Shown here: positions 50,614-58,847 of the stretch, piece by piece | How the letters are laid out: each line of letters begins with the position of its first letter | How positions within the stretch are numbered: the stretch's first letter is position 1 | Assembly: GCA_944389935.1 (NCBI GenBank) | Contig: CALXOE010000003.1 | Location: 80,917-144,916 of the forward strand | Reading direction: 5' to 3' | Source of the DNA: an uncultured Victivallis sp. | Lineage (GTDB): Bacteria > Verrucomicrobiota > Lentisphaeria > Victivallales > Victivallaceae | Length of the DNA: 64,000 nt | The notes under the pieces: generated by a model | Database searches by the model: none | Told to the model about the DNA's origin: nothing | Seen by the model: the letters and a program-made list of their open reading frames with translations, nothing else | Position numbers and translations under genes: made by a program

Positions 50614-51927
50614 ATGAGTGTGGCGAAACGGAAAACCAGCGGTGGCGAGACGGACGAGTACCACTACGATTTTTCCCAGAACGGAAAACGTTACCGGGGC
50701 GTCTGCGAAGGCTGTACCACCCGGACCGCAGCACTTGGTTATGAGAAAACTTTACGGGAAAAAGTCAAAGCTCTTTCCGAACAGAAAAGCGTCGGTGCCC
50801 TCGTCGAAAACTTCAAACGGGAATTGACCGGCGGGGATAAGATTACTCTGGACGCCGCCTTTGAACTGTATCTTGCCAAGCCTAAACAGCCGAGCGCTCA
50901 GCAACAGCAGATCAACCGGAGTCAGTGGAATGATTTTGTCGCTTTCATGCATGCGACCTACCCGGCGATCGAACAGCTCGACTGTGTCAGCCGCCTTCAT
51001 GCGGAATCCTATATCCGGCAGCTCCGCGAGAAAGGACGTTTTGTCCGTACCATCCGGTATCAGAGAGTGATTCAAGGGAAGAGAGTCGAACACAGCTACG
51101 AGGCGCAGAGCCGTCTTTCCGGGCGAACCGTCAACGCATTTCACAAAACCTTGAAATCGGTCTTTTCCAAACTTCAGGAGGAGGCGGGAATTCTTTACAA
51201 TCCTTTTGAATTCGACATGATGGATAATGATTCGGAAAGCCGGGATGCCTTTACGCCTGCAGAGTTGAAGTTGATCAGCGACAACCTTGACCCGTTTGTC
51301 CGTCCGCTGTTTCTGATCGGCATCTGCACCGGGCTTTCAGAGGGAGATATCTGCACGTTGCGCTGGAGTGAAATCCGGGATGAGCGGTGGATCATTCGAC
51401 GGCGGCGCAAAACCGGTGCGGCGTTGGAAATCCCGATCCTGCCTCCACTGGCGAATTTTCTGCGCGAACAGAAGCCGCTCTCTGCCGGCAGTGAATATAT
51501 TTTGCCGGAACATGCTGCAATGTACGCCAGCAACCCGAGCGGTATCTCCTACCGGGTCAAAAGCTTTCTGGAAGGCCTGGGGATTCAGACTACCCGAACC
51601 GGTCGCAACCGTGGCCGGGCGACCAGTGTGAAGGATGTGCATTCGCTGCGCCACACGTTCGCCTATCTGGCCGGTTGCTATCAGATTCCACTGCCGGTGG
51701 TTCAGTCGATTCTCGGGCACATGAGTCCGGAAATGACCCGGCACTATCAGGCGCACGCCGACCGCGAAGCAAATGAAAAGTATCTTGCTAAATTGCCGAC
51801 ATTGATCGGTGGAACATCTGAAATCCCTGCTCTGGAACTCTCCCGGCAGGAGGTGATCCGACAGATTCAGACGCTCTCCCCGGAACAGCTGAACGCGGTC
51901 GCCGAATTCATCCGTTCCCTGAAGTGA
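50614..51927 (+). CDS. int: Tyrosine recombinase (integrase)
   Basis: 437 residues from the ATG at 50614 (GAAAGG upstream; promoter between it and longer frames). It has an N-terminal arm-binding part, a core-binding SAM-like region (LDAAFELYLAKPKQPSAQQQ) and the catalytic domain. HSLRHTFAYLAG gives the HxxR box, ILGHMSPEMTRHYQ gives the His and the Tyr nucleophile, and IRRRRKTG the beta-hairpin Lys. Box I reads TGLSEGDICTLRW, where the catalytic Arg is normally at the Ser position. It sits directly inside the tRNA-Pro fragment, so it is the enzyme expected to integrate this element. Confidence 0.95.
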   Translation: MSVAKRKTSGGETDEYHYDFSQNGKRYRGVCEGCTTRTAALGYEKTLREKVKALSEQKSVGALVENFKRELTGGDKITLDAAFELYLAKPKQPSAQQQQINRSQWNDFVAFMHATYPAIEQLDCVSRLHAESYIRQLREKGRFVRTIRYQRVIQGKRVEHSYEAQSRLSGRTVNAFHKTLKSVFSKLQEEAGILYNPFEFDMMDNDSESRDAFTPAELKLISDNLDPFVRPLFLIGICTGLSEGDICTLRWSEIRDERWIIRRRRKTGAALEIPILPPLANFLREQKPLSAGSEYILPEHAAMYASNPSGISYRVKSFLEGLGIQTTRTGRNRGRATSVKDVHSLRHTFAYLAGCYQIPLPVVQSILGHMSPEMTRHYQAHADREANEKYLAKLPTLIGGTSEIPALELSRQEVIRQIQTLSPEQLNAVAEFIRSLK

Positions 51928-51928
51928 G

Positions 51929-53116
51929 TCAGGCGGAAGGATGCTCCTGTGCGGCGTCGCGCAGAATCACGTTCGCCGTCTCTTTGAAGTTGACCGCAGC
52001 GGGGGAGCCGGAGCGTTTCAAATCTCCGGCATAGATCACCGTTCCCTTTCGGATTTTCGTCTCCCGTTCGCAGAAACTCTTCAAGTTGGCGGCGTACCCG
52101 GCCGACCAGGTGCGTCCGGCTTTGATCTCATACGGGAAGATTTTCCGATTGTCGGCCAGCAGGAGATCGATTTCAAACCCCCGCTGATCGCGGAAGAAAT
52201 AGAGATCGGGCTGATTCCCGGAGTTCAATCGTGCCTTCATCGCTTCAACAATAACCATGTTCTCGAAGAGATTGCCGAGCAGCGGATCGCGACCGACCAT
52301 ATCGGCGGATTTGATGCCGAGCAGCCAGGCTGCCAGCCCCACTTCAGTAAAGTAAATTTTGGGACTTTTGATCAGCCGTTTCCCGAAGTTCTCAAAATAT
52401 GGCTGCAGCCGGAAGATGATGAAGCTCGCCTCCAGCACATTCAGCCACTCATTCAGCGTCGTCGCGCTGATTCCCACGTCGTCGGAGAGACTGCTCAAGT
52501 TCAGCAGCTGTCCGGTTCGTCCGGCCAGCAACCGCACAAAGACCTCAAATTCATGCTGGTGCTGCAAATGAATGAGCTGGCGGACATCCCGTTCCACGTA
52601 GGTGGCGAAATAGTTGCTGTACTCCAGTTCCGGATCCGCATCGGGACGGGCATGCAGCTTGGGTAGAAAGCCGCGGTGGATATACGCATCGCGATCCATG
52701 GAAATCCCGGCCTTGGAGAGTTCCGCAATCGAAAGCGGCAGCAGTTGAAGAATGGCGGTACGCCCGGCCAGAGACTGGCTGACTTCAGCTTTCAGTTTCG
52801 GCTGATGACTGCCGGTGAGGACGTACTGCCCCATCCGCCCCGCCTCGTCGGAACGCACCTGAATGTAGCTCAGCAACTCCGGCACCCGCTGCACCTCGTC
52901 GATGATGAGCGGAGCCGGATGGTCCCCCAGAAAGCCCTTGGGGTCCTCCTGTGCATAAGCCCGGGTTTCCGGTTCCTCCAGATTCACATAGTCAAACTCT
53001 TTAAAATAGTTCCGTGCCAGCGTCGTCTTGCCGGACTGTCGCGGCCCTGTGATCGTAATAACCGGAAACTGCGCAGCCAGTCGACGCAACTGAGGTTCGA
53101 TTGCTCTGGGTATCAT
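51929..53116 (-). CDS. AAA+ ATPase with DUF4143 nuclease-like C-terminus
   Basis: 395 residues. Walker A GPRQSGKTTLARNYF near 25-40, Walker B PLIIDEVQRVPELL near 90, sensor VLTGSHQ near 115, then a winged-helix-like region and the DUF4143 C-terminus: PKIYFTEVGLAAWLLG, LFENMVIVEAMKA, FFRDQRGFEIDLLLADN and FPYEIKAG (ExK of a PD-(D/E)XK fold). Such ATPases are frequent on islands and in anaerobe genomes; the role is unclear. It converges on the integrase with one base between the stops. Confidence 0.92.
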   Translation of the reverse strand: MIPRAIEPQLRRLAAQFPVITITGPRQSGKTTLARNYFKEFDYVNLEEPETRAYAQEDPKGFLGDHPAPLIIDEVQRVPELLSYIQVRSDEAGRMGQYVLTGSHQPKLKAEVSQSLAGRTAILQLLPLSIAELSKAGISMDRDAYIHRGFLPKLHARPDADPELEYSNYFATYVERDVRQLIHLQHQHEFEVFVRLLAGRTGQLLNLSSLSDDVGISATTLNEWLNVLEASFIIFRLQPYFENFGKRLIKSPKIYFTEVGLAAWLLGIKSADMVGRDPLLGNLFENMVIVEAMKARLNSGNQPDLYFFRDQRGFEIDLLLADNRKIFPYEIKAGRTWSAGYAANLKSFCERETKIRKGTVIYAGDLKRSGSPAAVNFKETANVILRDAAQEHPSA

Positions 53117-53243
53117 GTCTGCCTCTCCCTTATTCTATCCTGCATGAATAATATATCAGGTTTTGTGATAAATTCAAATGTAAACTTGTAAATTTACACA
53201 TTAAATCTTATAACTTTATATATTAAAGAAAGATAATTTGATT

Positions 53244-53948
53244 TTACATTGAGCCAATGAAACTACCGGACGAGGCATTGGCTCTGCGTTCCGCCCAGTA
53301 GCGTTTCAAGGTCATGGTTCGGTTGTAGTCTTTGTAAAACTGAGAAGCGAAGAACTTCCTGATGGATGAATCGGTCACATCGTTTTCATCGACCTTTCCA
53401 AGATAGGAAAGTTGCCGGATCGTTTCCTTCTTCTGCTCCCAGACGTCCAGACTGTTGCGATTGATCATCCGGCCGTTGGAACGGTGAGAACCATCCGGCG
53501 CTCTGTTGCAGGGATAAACCAGAGCTTTTTCCTGTACTTCCGATAGTGGAATCTGCAACTGTTCCGCCCAATGTTTTTCAAGTGTGGATCGCAGGTCGGG
53601 GATGGAACGTTTTTTATTTCCATTGAGGACAAGCCCTACATGATAGTGCGGATTGCAACTGCTCTGCTGTTCTCTTCTGGCAACATATTGCGGATCATAT
53701 TTCTTTTGACTGAAATCTCGACAAACCGCCTGCATGGCAGCAGAAAAGTCACGGTTGGTACCATCCGCTTCATATCCCTGCGGATAACGCAGATCAAATC
53801 TTGCCACAAGTACCTTGGAATGTCTCTCCGTCATCGTACTCACCAGATCGACAATCGTCCTGATGTAGTTATATGAGAATTCACGTGGAACATTACAGAG
53901 GGGATGTCCTTCAAATTGATTATCAACAAAAGTTTTCTTTCTTGGCAT
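53244..53948 (-). CDS. Inovirus Gp2 / YfjJ-type replication protein
   Basis: 234 residues from the ATG at 53948. The region SKVLVARFDLRYPQGYEADG, then NPHYHVGLVLNGNKK (HxH after a beta strand) and ALVYPCNRAPDGS, IRQLSYLGKVDEND, fits the YagK/YfjJ-type C-terminal domain found in inovirus Gp2 and in island replication proteins. It is related to HUH-type rolling-circle initiators. The host-range and origin are unknown. It stands between the ATPase gene and the unknown 628-residue gene. Confidence 0.8.
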   Translation of the reverse strand: MPRKKTFVDNQFEGHPLCNVPREFSYNYIRTIVDLVSTMTERHSKVLVARFDLRYPQGYEADGTNRDFSAAMQAVCRDFSQKKYDPQYVARREQQSSCNPHYHVGLVLNGNKKRSIPDLRSTLEKHWAEQLQIPLSEVQEKALVYPCNRAPDGSHRSNGRMINRNSLDVWEQKKETIRQLSYLGKVDENDVTDSSIRKFFASQFYKDYNRTMTLKRYWAERRANASSGSFIGSM

Positions 53949-54134
53949 ACTCAGATTCCCTTTCTTTCTCTGATTTGTTTGAATGTTCTTCTGATCAATA
54001 TTTTCATTTGATGAGTGTAACATCTTTATGAGTGTATTATCATAAATCCTACCTCTTCTGAAATGAAAACACGCAGTGACACCTCGCCGGAGTTACGATT
54101 TTCTTCTCATAGAATGGTGGCGGAAAATGTTGAC

Positions 54135-56021
54135 TTAGATCCCGGATTGGAAATAGGGTTTCAACAATTCGTTTTGTTCCCCGGAATCGGCTTGTCGCAG
54201 ATCGTTTGCCAGTGTTCGCTGAAAATCCTCAACGCCGTTCTCCGGGAGCTCCTTCTGCAGATCCGGTTGCACATTTGCAATTTCCTTATCACTTAACTTG
54301 ACCACTGCGGAAAGAGTCCCTGTCGGATCAATGGAAAAGCGAAGGCCAAATTTTTCCGTCCGGTTGACCAGATAAAAAACCTTTTTCCCGCACGAATGCC
54401 GTATTTGAAAAAAATATGTCTTTGTCGCCACTCGCTGCAGGAAGGAATTGCTGCCGCCTGCTTCCGAGAGCACAATGACACCGATCCCATGATCCACACA
54501 ATATTTGATTACGCCTTCGCACCTCCGGGAATCCCTCGTTATCTCTGTTGAAGCAAGAATAACGATTGAGGCTTTGGCACTTGCACGCTCCAACTCATCC
54601 TGGGCGAGGTTGCCGGTTTGCCATGAGAGATTCGGATCCCAGATGCCTTGATTTCGACAACGGGTCAGGTTATATTTGTCTGCGAAAACAACGATCTGCA
54701 TATGGGCGCTGACCGCGTTCCAGTGTCCATTCCAACAGCCGTTTCTCAACGCTGCGGCTAGATGAAGAATGATTTCCGGTGCAAGCGCTCCGGCGAGATG
54801 GACAACTTCATCTGTGTTCAACGTACCGGGAATGAGCATTTCAGGAGAGCTCATCATCCACTCGGTCAGGTCTCCCCGATACTCGCTTGACAGTTCCGGT
54901 GGGATTTGTAATTGCCACTGGGCAAGATGGTGGCGAAACTCCCCCATAGACAACTTTATACACTCACATCCACACAGCAGTGTCAATGAAAACGGAATGT
55001 TTTCCCGTCGAAGTCGGGCAGCAAATCGCATCGCGAACTCCCAACCGCTTTTTCCCTGCTTATTCAGTATGGTAATATCAACAGTCTGATTCAGCAGCGG
55101 ATCCAGATCGCAGATTTCCACCGCAGCGGCACCTCCGGGATAACAGAGCCATAGATCATCACAGATCAGCCCCTTGAGCGGCAGAGACAATGTTACATGG
55201 ACTGTTCCGGAGCTTCCCAGTCCTCGGCGGATTGGAAAGAGGGCATCTTCGGATAACCAGAACCCCCGTCGCAACCCCAGAAATCCATTCCTTCTTAAGA
55301 ACGTAACAGGCAAAACGATGGCACGACCATTATCAAATACTTTCCATTCATACAGAGCTCTTTGTACTCCATCAGCATCGTATACGTTCTCCATAAACCA
55401 CGCAGGCTCTTCCTTGAACAATAGGGTTTTGTCCTCATGCCAGAAGCTGCCGTTGCTTATACGGTTACGTCCCTGCCAGCTTCCACCAAGTTGAAATTTT
55501 TTACACAAAGTTCGGGCCCGCTCAAGCTCCGCCGGTTTCACTCCTCCCAAGTATTGCGGATATGGATTCACTGCGGCGGCGTTCAAGATCGCCATCCTCA
55601 AGTACTGGAACAACGTGCACCAGAGAGGAAGCTCGTTGGCGGGGGCCAGTCTTCCATCTGGTTGAAGATAATCAATCTGCGGTTCTCCAAGAGCAAGACG
55701 GTTAATATCACCAATGAGCTTTGATTGGAAAATAAAGCTGTTTCCCACCGGCAGATGAAGCCGGAAACACCCGCCCTGCGATACCCAACAGAAGCCGGAA
55801 TACTCCCACAGCAAAGAACCTTCTCCATGAAGTCTCCCGTTTTCTGCCTCATCACAAAGAGCCTGGTCCGCCTGGGAACATGTGATCACTTGTTCTGCAT
55901 CTTCCAGTGCGACAATGAAAAAATCATTTTCTGATATTTTGTCACTCCTTCGTGGAGAAAGATTGGTAATATTGTAGCTTACAGGAGCCAATATTTGAGT
56001 ATGGGATGTCTGGACCAACAT
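54135..56021 (-). CDS. Uncharacterised island protein, possible inactive TOPRIM/RepA-like
   Basis: 628 residues. No firm family. The segment LWLCYPGGAAAVEICDLDPL with TVDITILNKQGKSGWEFAMR near 290-330 resembles the 'WPGG..AV...W.PL' lead-in and TOPRIM fold of island primase/RepA proteins. Near 500 VIKYCVDHGIGVIVLSEAGG with FFQIRHS and FGLRFSI resembles the last strands of the RepA/AAA_25 RecA-like ATPase. No Walker A is visible, so if related it has lost ATPase function. GAGGAG lies before the ATG at 56021. It is three bases after the preceding gene, in a short operon that starts with an HTH gene. Confidence 0.6.
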   Translation of the reverse strand: MLVQTSHTQILAPVSYNITNLSPRRSDKISENDFFIVALEDAEQVITCSQADQALCDEAENGRLHGEGSLLWEYSGFCWVSQGGCFRLHLPVGNSFIFQSKLIGDINRLALGEPQIDYLQPDGRLAPANELPLWCTLFQYLRMAILNAAAVNPYPQYLGGVKPAELERARTLCKKFQLGGSWQGRNRISNGSFWHEDKTLLFKEEPAWFMENVYDADGVQRALYEWKVFDNGRAIVLPVTFLRRNGFLGLRRGFWLSEDALFPIRRGLGSSGTVHVTLSLPLKGLICDDLWLCYPGGAAAVEICDLDPLLNQTVDITILNKQGKSGWEFAMRFAARLRRENIPFSLTLLCGCECIKLSMGEFRHHLAQWQLQIPPELSSEYRGDLTEWMMSSPEMLIPGTLNTDEVVHLAGALAPEIILHLAAALRNGCWNGHWNAVSAHMQIVVFADKYNLTRCRNQGIWDPNLSWQTGNLAQDELERASAKASIVILASTEITRDSRRCEGVIKYCVDHGIGVIVLSEAGGSNSFLQRVATKTYFFQIRHSCGKKVFYLVNRTEKFGLRFSIDPTGTLSAVVKLSDKEIANVQPDLQKELPENGVEDFQRTLANDLRQADSGEQNELLKPYFQSGI

Positions 56022-56024
56022 GAT

Positions 56025-56603
56025 TTACTCCTCTTGTTTTTTGGTTGAAATGGCCTTTCGATGACCGATATATTCTTGAATTTCATGACCAGGATTCCAC
56101 GTGTTGTTCAAAATGATTTGCAGTATCGGAAGCAGTTCATCTCGCAGTTTCCACCTTCCCCGAACGAGGCGGGCGAGGACTTCAATGCTCAGTATAACCA
56201 GAAATGGCTCCTGATAACAGGGCAGATTATGACTGTTTTCCAACGACTTCAGGGCGGTTCCCGGGCGCATGTCATCTCCATAAAAGGGAACGCAATATTC
56301 GGCACATTGCATCAATTCGCGTTCGAGCAGAAAATGTTTCATCGGAATCAACCTTAGAACACGGCAGACTAGATTCTGCCTGGTAAGCTCCTGCGACAAG
56401 CCTGAGTATGCTTGGCACACCTCTCCGCACAGCTGCCCGATAATCTCCTCCGGCAGTGGCAGGGGAAATGGAGACAACCCGATACGGATAATTTCTTGCT
56501 CATCAAACCACCATCCCAGCCGTCCGGCCAGCAGGCGGACGACGGGAATGACAGATTTCTGAATAGCTTCCAGCCTCTTTTCAAGATTTTCTTCACTTGG
56601 CAC
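56025..56603 (-). CDS. Uncharacterised island protein (GTG start)
   Basis: 192 residues from the GTG at 56603, chosen because AGAGGAGG stands six bases before it. Upstream in-frame Met codons have no ribosome site. The sequence is helical (EENLEKRLEAIQKSVIPVVRL, GRLGWWFDEQEIIRIG, FLVILSIEVLARLVRGRWKL) with no recognised motif. It overlaps the HTH gene by 11 bases and precedes the 628-residue gene by three, so the three are translated together. Confidence 0.68.
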   Translation of the reverse strand: MPSEENLEKRLEAIQKSVIPVVRLLAGRLGWWFDEQEIIRIGLSPFPLPLPEEIIGQLCGEVCQAYSGLSQELTRQNLVCRVLRLIPMKHFLLERELMQCAEYCVPFYGDDMRPGTALKSLENSHNLPCYQEPFLVILSIEVLARLVRGRWKLRDELLPILQIILNNTWNPGHEIQEYIGHRKAISTKKQEE

Positions 56604-56943
56604 GGTAACCTCCTCTGACTGATGGTGCATAATCTCGACGGATGCGTTTCTTCCGAACGACTCGGCTGCGCAGAAATTTCTCAAGGCTAGCTCTTGAAAT
56701 TAATACCGCGCCGGGGCGACTGTCATTGAGCTTACTTTTTTCGATCAACCCTGAGGCACACCAGTTGTCGATGGTGTCGGTGCTTACCGAGGCGTATTCT
56801 GCCGCAGCCTTTCGTGACAACCACGGACTTAGCGGAGGCTTCTCTTGGAGCTCTACCTTTTGCCGGCTTTCCAGCCATTCAACTAATTCCTTCGGTGGAA
56901 CGTCAATCGTGCGGGCGATCAACTCTATCACTGTGTTCTCCAT
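56593..56943 (-). CDS. Excisionase/MerR-like helix-turn-helix protein
   Basis: 116 residues. A winged HTH of the excisionase type: SPWLSRKAAAEYASVSTDTI, DNWCASGLIEKSKLNDSRPG, AVLISRASLEKFLRSR, followed by a very basic tail (VRKKRIRRDY). In islands such proteins act as Xis or as replication-operon regulators. It is the first gene of a three-gene unit with the possible RepA-like protein. Confidence 0.85.
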   Translation of the reverse strand: MENTVIELIARTIDVPPKELVEWLESRQKVELQEKPPLSPWLSRKAAAEYASVSTDTIDNWCASGLIEKSKLNDSRPGAVLISRASLEKFLRSRVVRKKRIRRDYAPSVRGGYRAK

Positions 56944-57311
56944 AGCATTCTCCTTTCTGGTTAACGGAGCTTTTCTACGGATAATATATATTGATATTTT
57001 AATTATGCAAGTGCATATTACTAAATATGTTACAATAAATAATCACGCATTAATATGTTGTGATTATTCAGATAATAGAAATTCTATGTTCTGGCAATGG
57101 CTCGATTTTTCGGAGAGAAGTATTGTATCTGGAGTAATTGAGGTTGACAACCTCATATCCTCAACGAAAAGAATCGTATGATCATACCCGTCCCCAATAA
57201 TTGCATGGGGAAGCCGAGAAAAGTGATTGTATGGGAGAAAATACCAGCAAAGAAATAAACAGTGAGTTAATGATAAATCAGAGGCAAAGATTGTTAGGCT
57301 CCAGCGAGAGT
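56944..57311. other. AT-rich gene-free stretch in the island
   Basis: Strongly AT-rich between the HTH gene and the next minus-strand gene. No frame with support and no clear hairpin; it should hold the promoter of the HTH operon and could contain a replication origin, but no iteron pattern was found by eye. Confidence 0.45.
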
Positions 57312-58358
57312 CTAAACGGAAATTTTAGATTCATTTGCCAGTTTTTTCAGCAACTGAGGTTCATCTAACGCGACATAGACATCTATTGCATTTTGCTGGT
57401 CACGGATAGAGAGCTTCTTTTCAGTACGACTCGAACGTGAACATAAATTTTGAAGAGTTCGATAACTGGTAATTCGCAAATTCTTCAAGTATTCTTCGTT
57501 GGACTTGAAGTAGGAAATACAGGCATCTTTTTTACTCATGCCGTTTTTTTTAGCGTTTACCGAATTATTAATTTCACTAATCAGTTTTTTGATTTCCTTC
57601 TGACGGTTTTGATTTCTTTTATTATGCGACAGCTGAATACGCTTACGACGTTTTAATTCATCTTTATTTGGAGTAAGCAGTTGATCGAATTTGTTCAATT
57701 CATGATAAAATTCAATATAGCTGTCTCTGAATGCAGCTTTTTTTTGAGCTTCTTCTTGAGCTTCCTTTTCGTCTGTTTCATCGTCGGAAAAGCTGAAAGA
57801 AAAGTGTGATAGATCAACTTGCAGCAGAAGTGAGGAAAATACTCCCAAATCATAAAGGAAATCCGTCGAGAAACTTCTTGTCGGTGCAGCACAGTAGTTG
57901 ATTAGCGAGTACAAAATTTCAGTACGGAACAATGAAGGTACATTGGGCTGTCTGAGAACATTGATGATTGTCAAAATCTGGTGAACCGGTCGAAAGCGTT
58001 CGTAGAAAAGAGCAATATCATAAGGAGTTGTAAAAAGACACTTCGTTTTTTCAGATAATTTGACTTCTTCTGGAAGTTCCGCAAAGAATTTTTTTATACC
58101 AGGCAATAATGATTCGCCCCGCGCTCTTTTCTTCTCAACGTACCTGTCTGGGTAATCGAAAAATAACTGATCAAGTTCACTATAAATTTCATCAAGCTTC
58201 TCTAAAATATTTTTTTCATATTCACAGACTGAGGTCTTTTGTTCAATTGCGTTTTTTATCTTTACTATGGCGGCACAAGAATCACTAATTTCAGGAATAA
58301 TACTCCAACTTGCCAGAAATGCCAATCGTCGATAAGTATGTGGAGTCAAACGCATCAT
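57312..58358 (-). CDS. Uncharacterised AT-rich island protein
   Basis: 348 residues. No recognised family. The N-terminal 200 residues are helical, then an acidic/Gln stretch (SDDETDEKEAQEEAQKKAA), a very basic coiled segment (ELKRRKRIQLSHNKRNQNRQ) and KKDACISYFKSNEEYLKNLR, ITSYRTLQNLCSRSSR, which looks like a helix-turn-helix. It could bind nucleic acid. Its codon use is much more AT-rich than the neighbours, a sign of recent transfer. A promoter (TTGCAA, 16 bases, TATAGT) lies just upstream. Confidence 0.7.
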   Translation of the reverse strand: MMRLTPHTYRRLAFLASWSIIPEISDSCAAIVKIKNAIEQKTSVCEYEKNILEKLDEIYSELDQLFFDYPDRYVEKKRARGESLLPGIKKFFAELPEEVKLSEKTKCLFTTPYDIALFYERFRPVHQILTIINVLRQPNVPSLFRTEILYSLINYCAAPTRSFSTDFLYDLGVFSSLLLQVDLSHFSFSFSDDETDEKEAQEEAQKKAAFRDSYIEFYHELNKFDQLLTPNKDELKRRKRIQLSHNKRNQNRQKEIKKLISEINNSVNAKKNGMSKKDACISYFKSNEEYLKNLRITSYRTLQNLCSRSSRTEKKLSIRDQQNAIDVYVALDEPQLLKKLANESKISV

Positions 58359-58402
58359 TGTATCTCGTACTTAAATAGAACAGCTTATTTAAACTCGAAA
58401 AT

Positions 58403-58430
58403 ACTATATCCTCCCCGTCACTAATTGCAA
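58403..58430 (-). promoter_or_regulatory. Promoter of the AT-rich unknown gene
   Basis: On the minus strand: TTGCAA (58430-58425), 16-base spacer, TATAGT (58408-58403), 45 bases before the ATG at 58358. Confidence 0.5.
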
Positions 58431-58524
58431 GCGTCGAATTTGATTTCTTCCAGAGGTTGTGAAAAAATTCCGTAAACGACCACAAGCGATACCCCATCTC
58501 AAGTCTGTTTCGGAGAATAAAGAC

Positions 58525-58560
58525 AAGTCCACTACCGGCTGCGAAACCGGTAGTGGACTT
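58525..58560. repeat. Perfect 14-bp inverted repeat
   Basis: AAGTCCACTACCGG (58525-58538), loop CTGCGAAA, CCGGTAGTGGACTT (58547-58560). All 14 pairs match. No T-run follows, so it is not an ordinary terminator; an operator, recombination site or small structured RNA is possible. Confidence 0.8.
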
Positions 58561-58690
58561 GATGGTCAGCCCTGCAAATCATATTTCCCGAACAATGTCC
58601 AGGGGAAACACTCCTGGGCTCTGCATGGTTTCATAATTGACTTTTCGGCGATTCATGCCGGTAAAAAAGCCTCCGGACCGGAGAAATTCA

Positions 58691-58719
58691 TTGAAAAAAA
58701 GTTCATAAAATGCTATTTT
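58691..58719 (+). promoter_or_regulatory. Promoter of the hsdMS operon
   Basis: TTGAAA (58691-58696), 17-base spacer, TATTTT (58714-58719), about 130 bases before the hsdM ATG. Confidence 0.5.
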
Positions 58720-58847
58720 AGTGAAGAAGATACAGAAACAACAGAATTTTCCGGAGGAGGACGATTTGAGCGACGCAAAGGGAGCGGTGATGCTTCAGCC
58801 CTCCGTCGCTTTATCCGGGTTCGGGAAACGGGCAGAGAACGGCGAAA

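Larger units (their letters stand above)
58359..58847. other. Intergenic region in front of the restriction locus
   Basis: 489 bases without a supported gene. Contains the minus-strand promoter at 58403, the perfect hairpin at 58525-58560 and the plus-strand promoter at 58691. No tRNA or other RNA fold beyond these was recognised. Confidence 0.55.
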
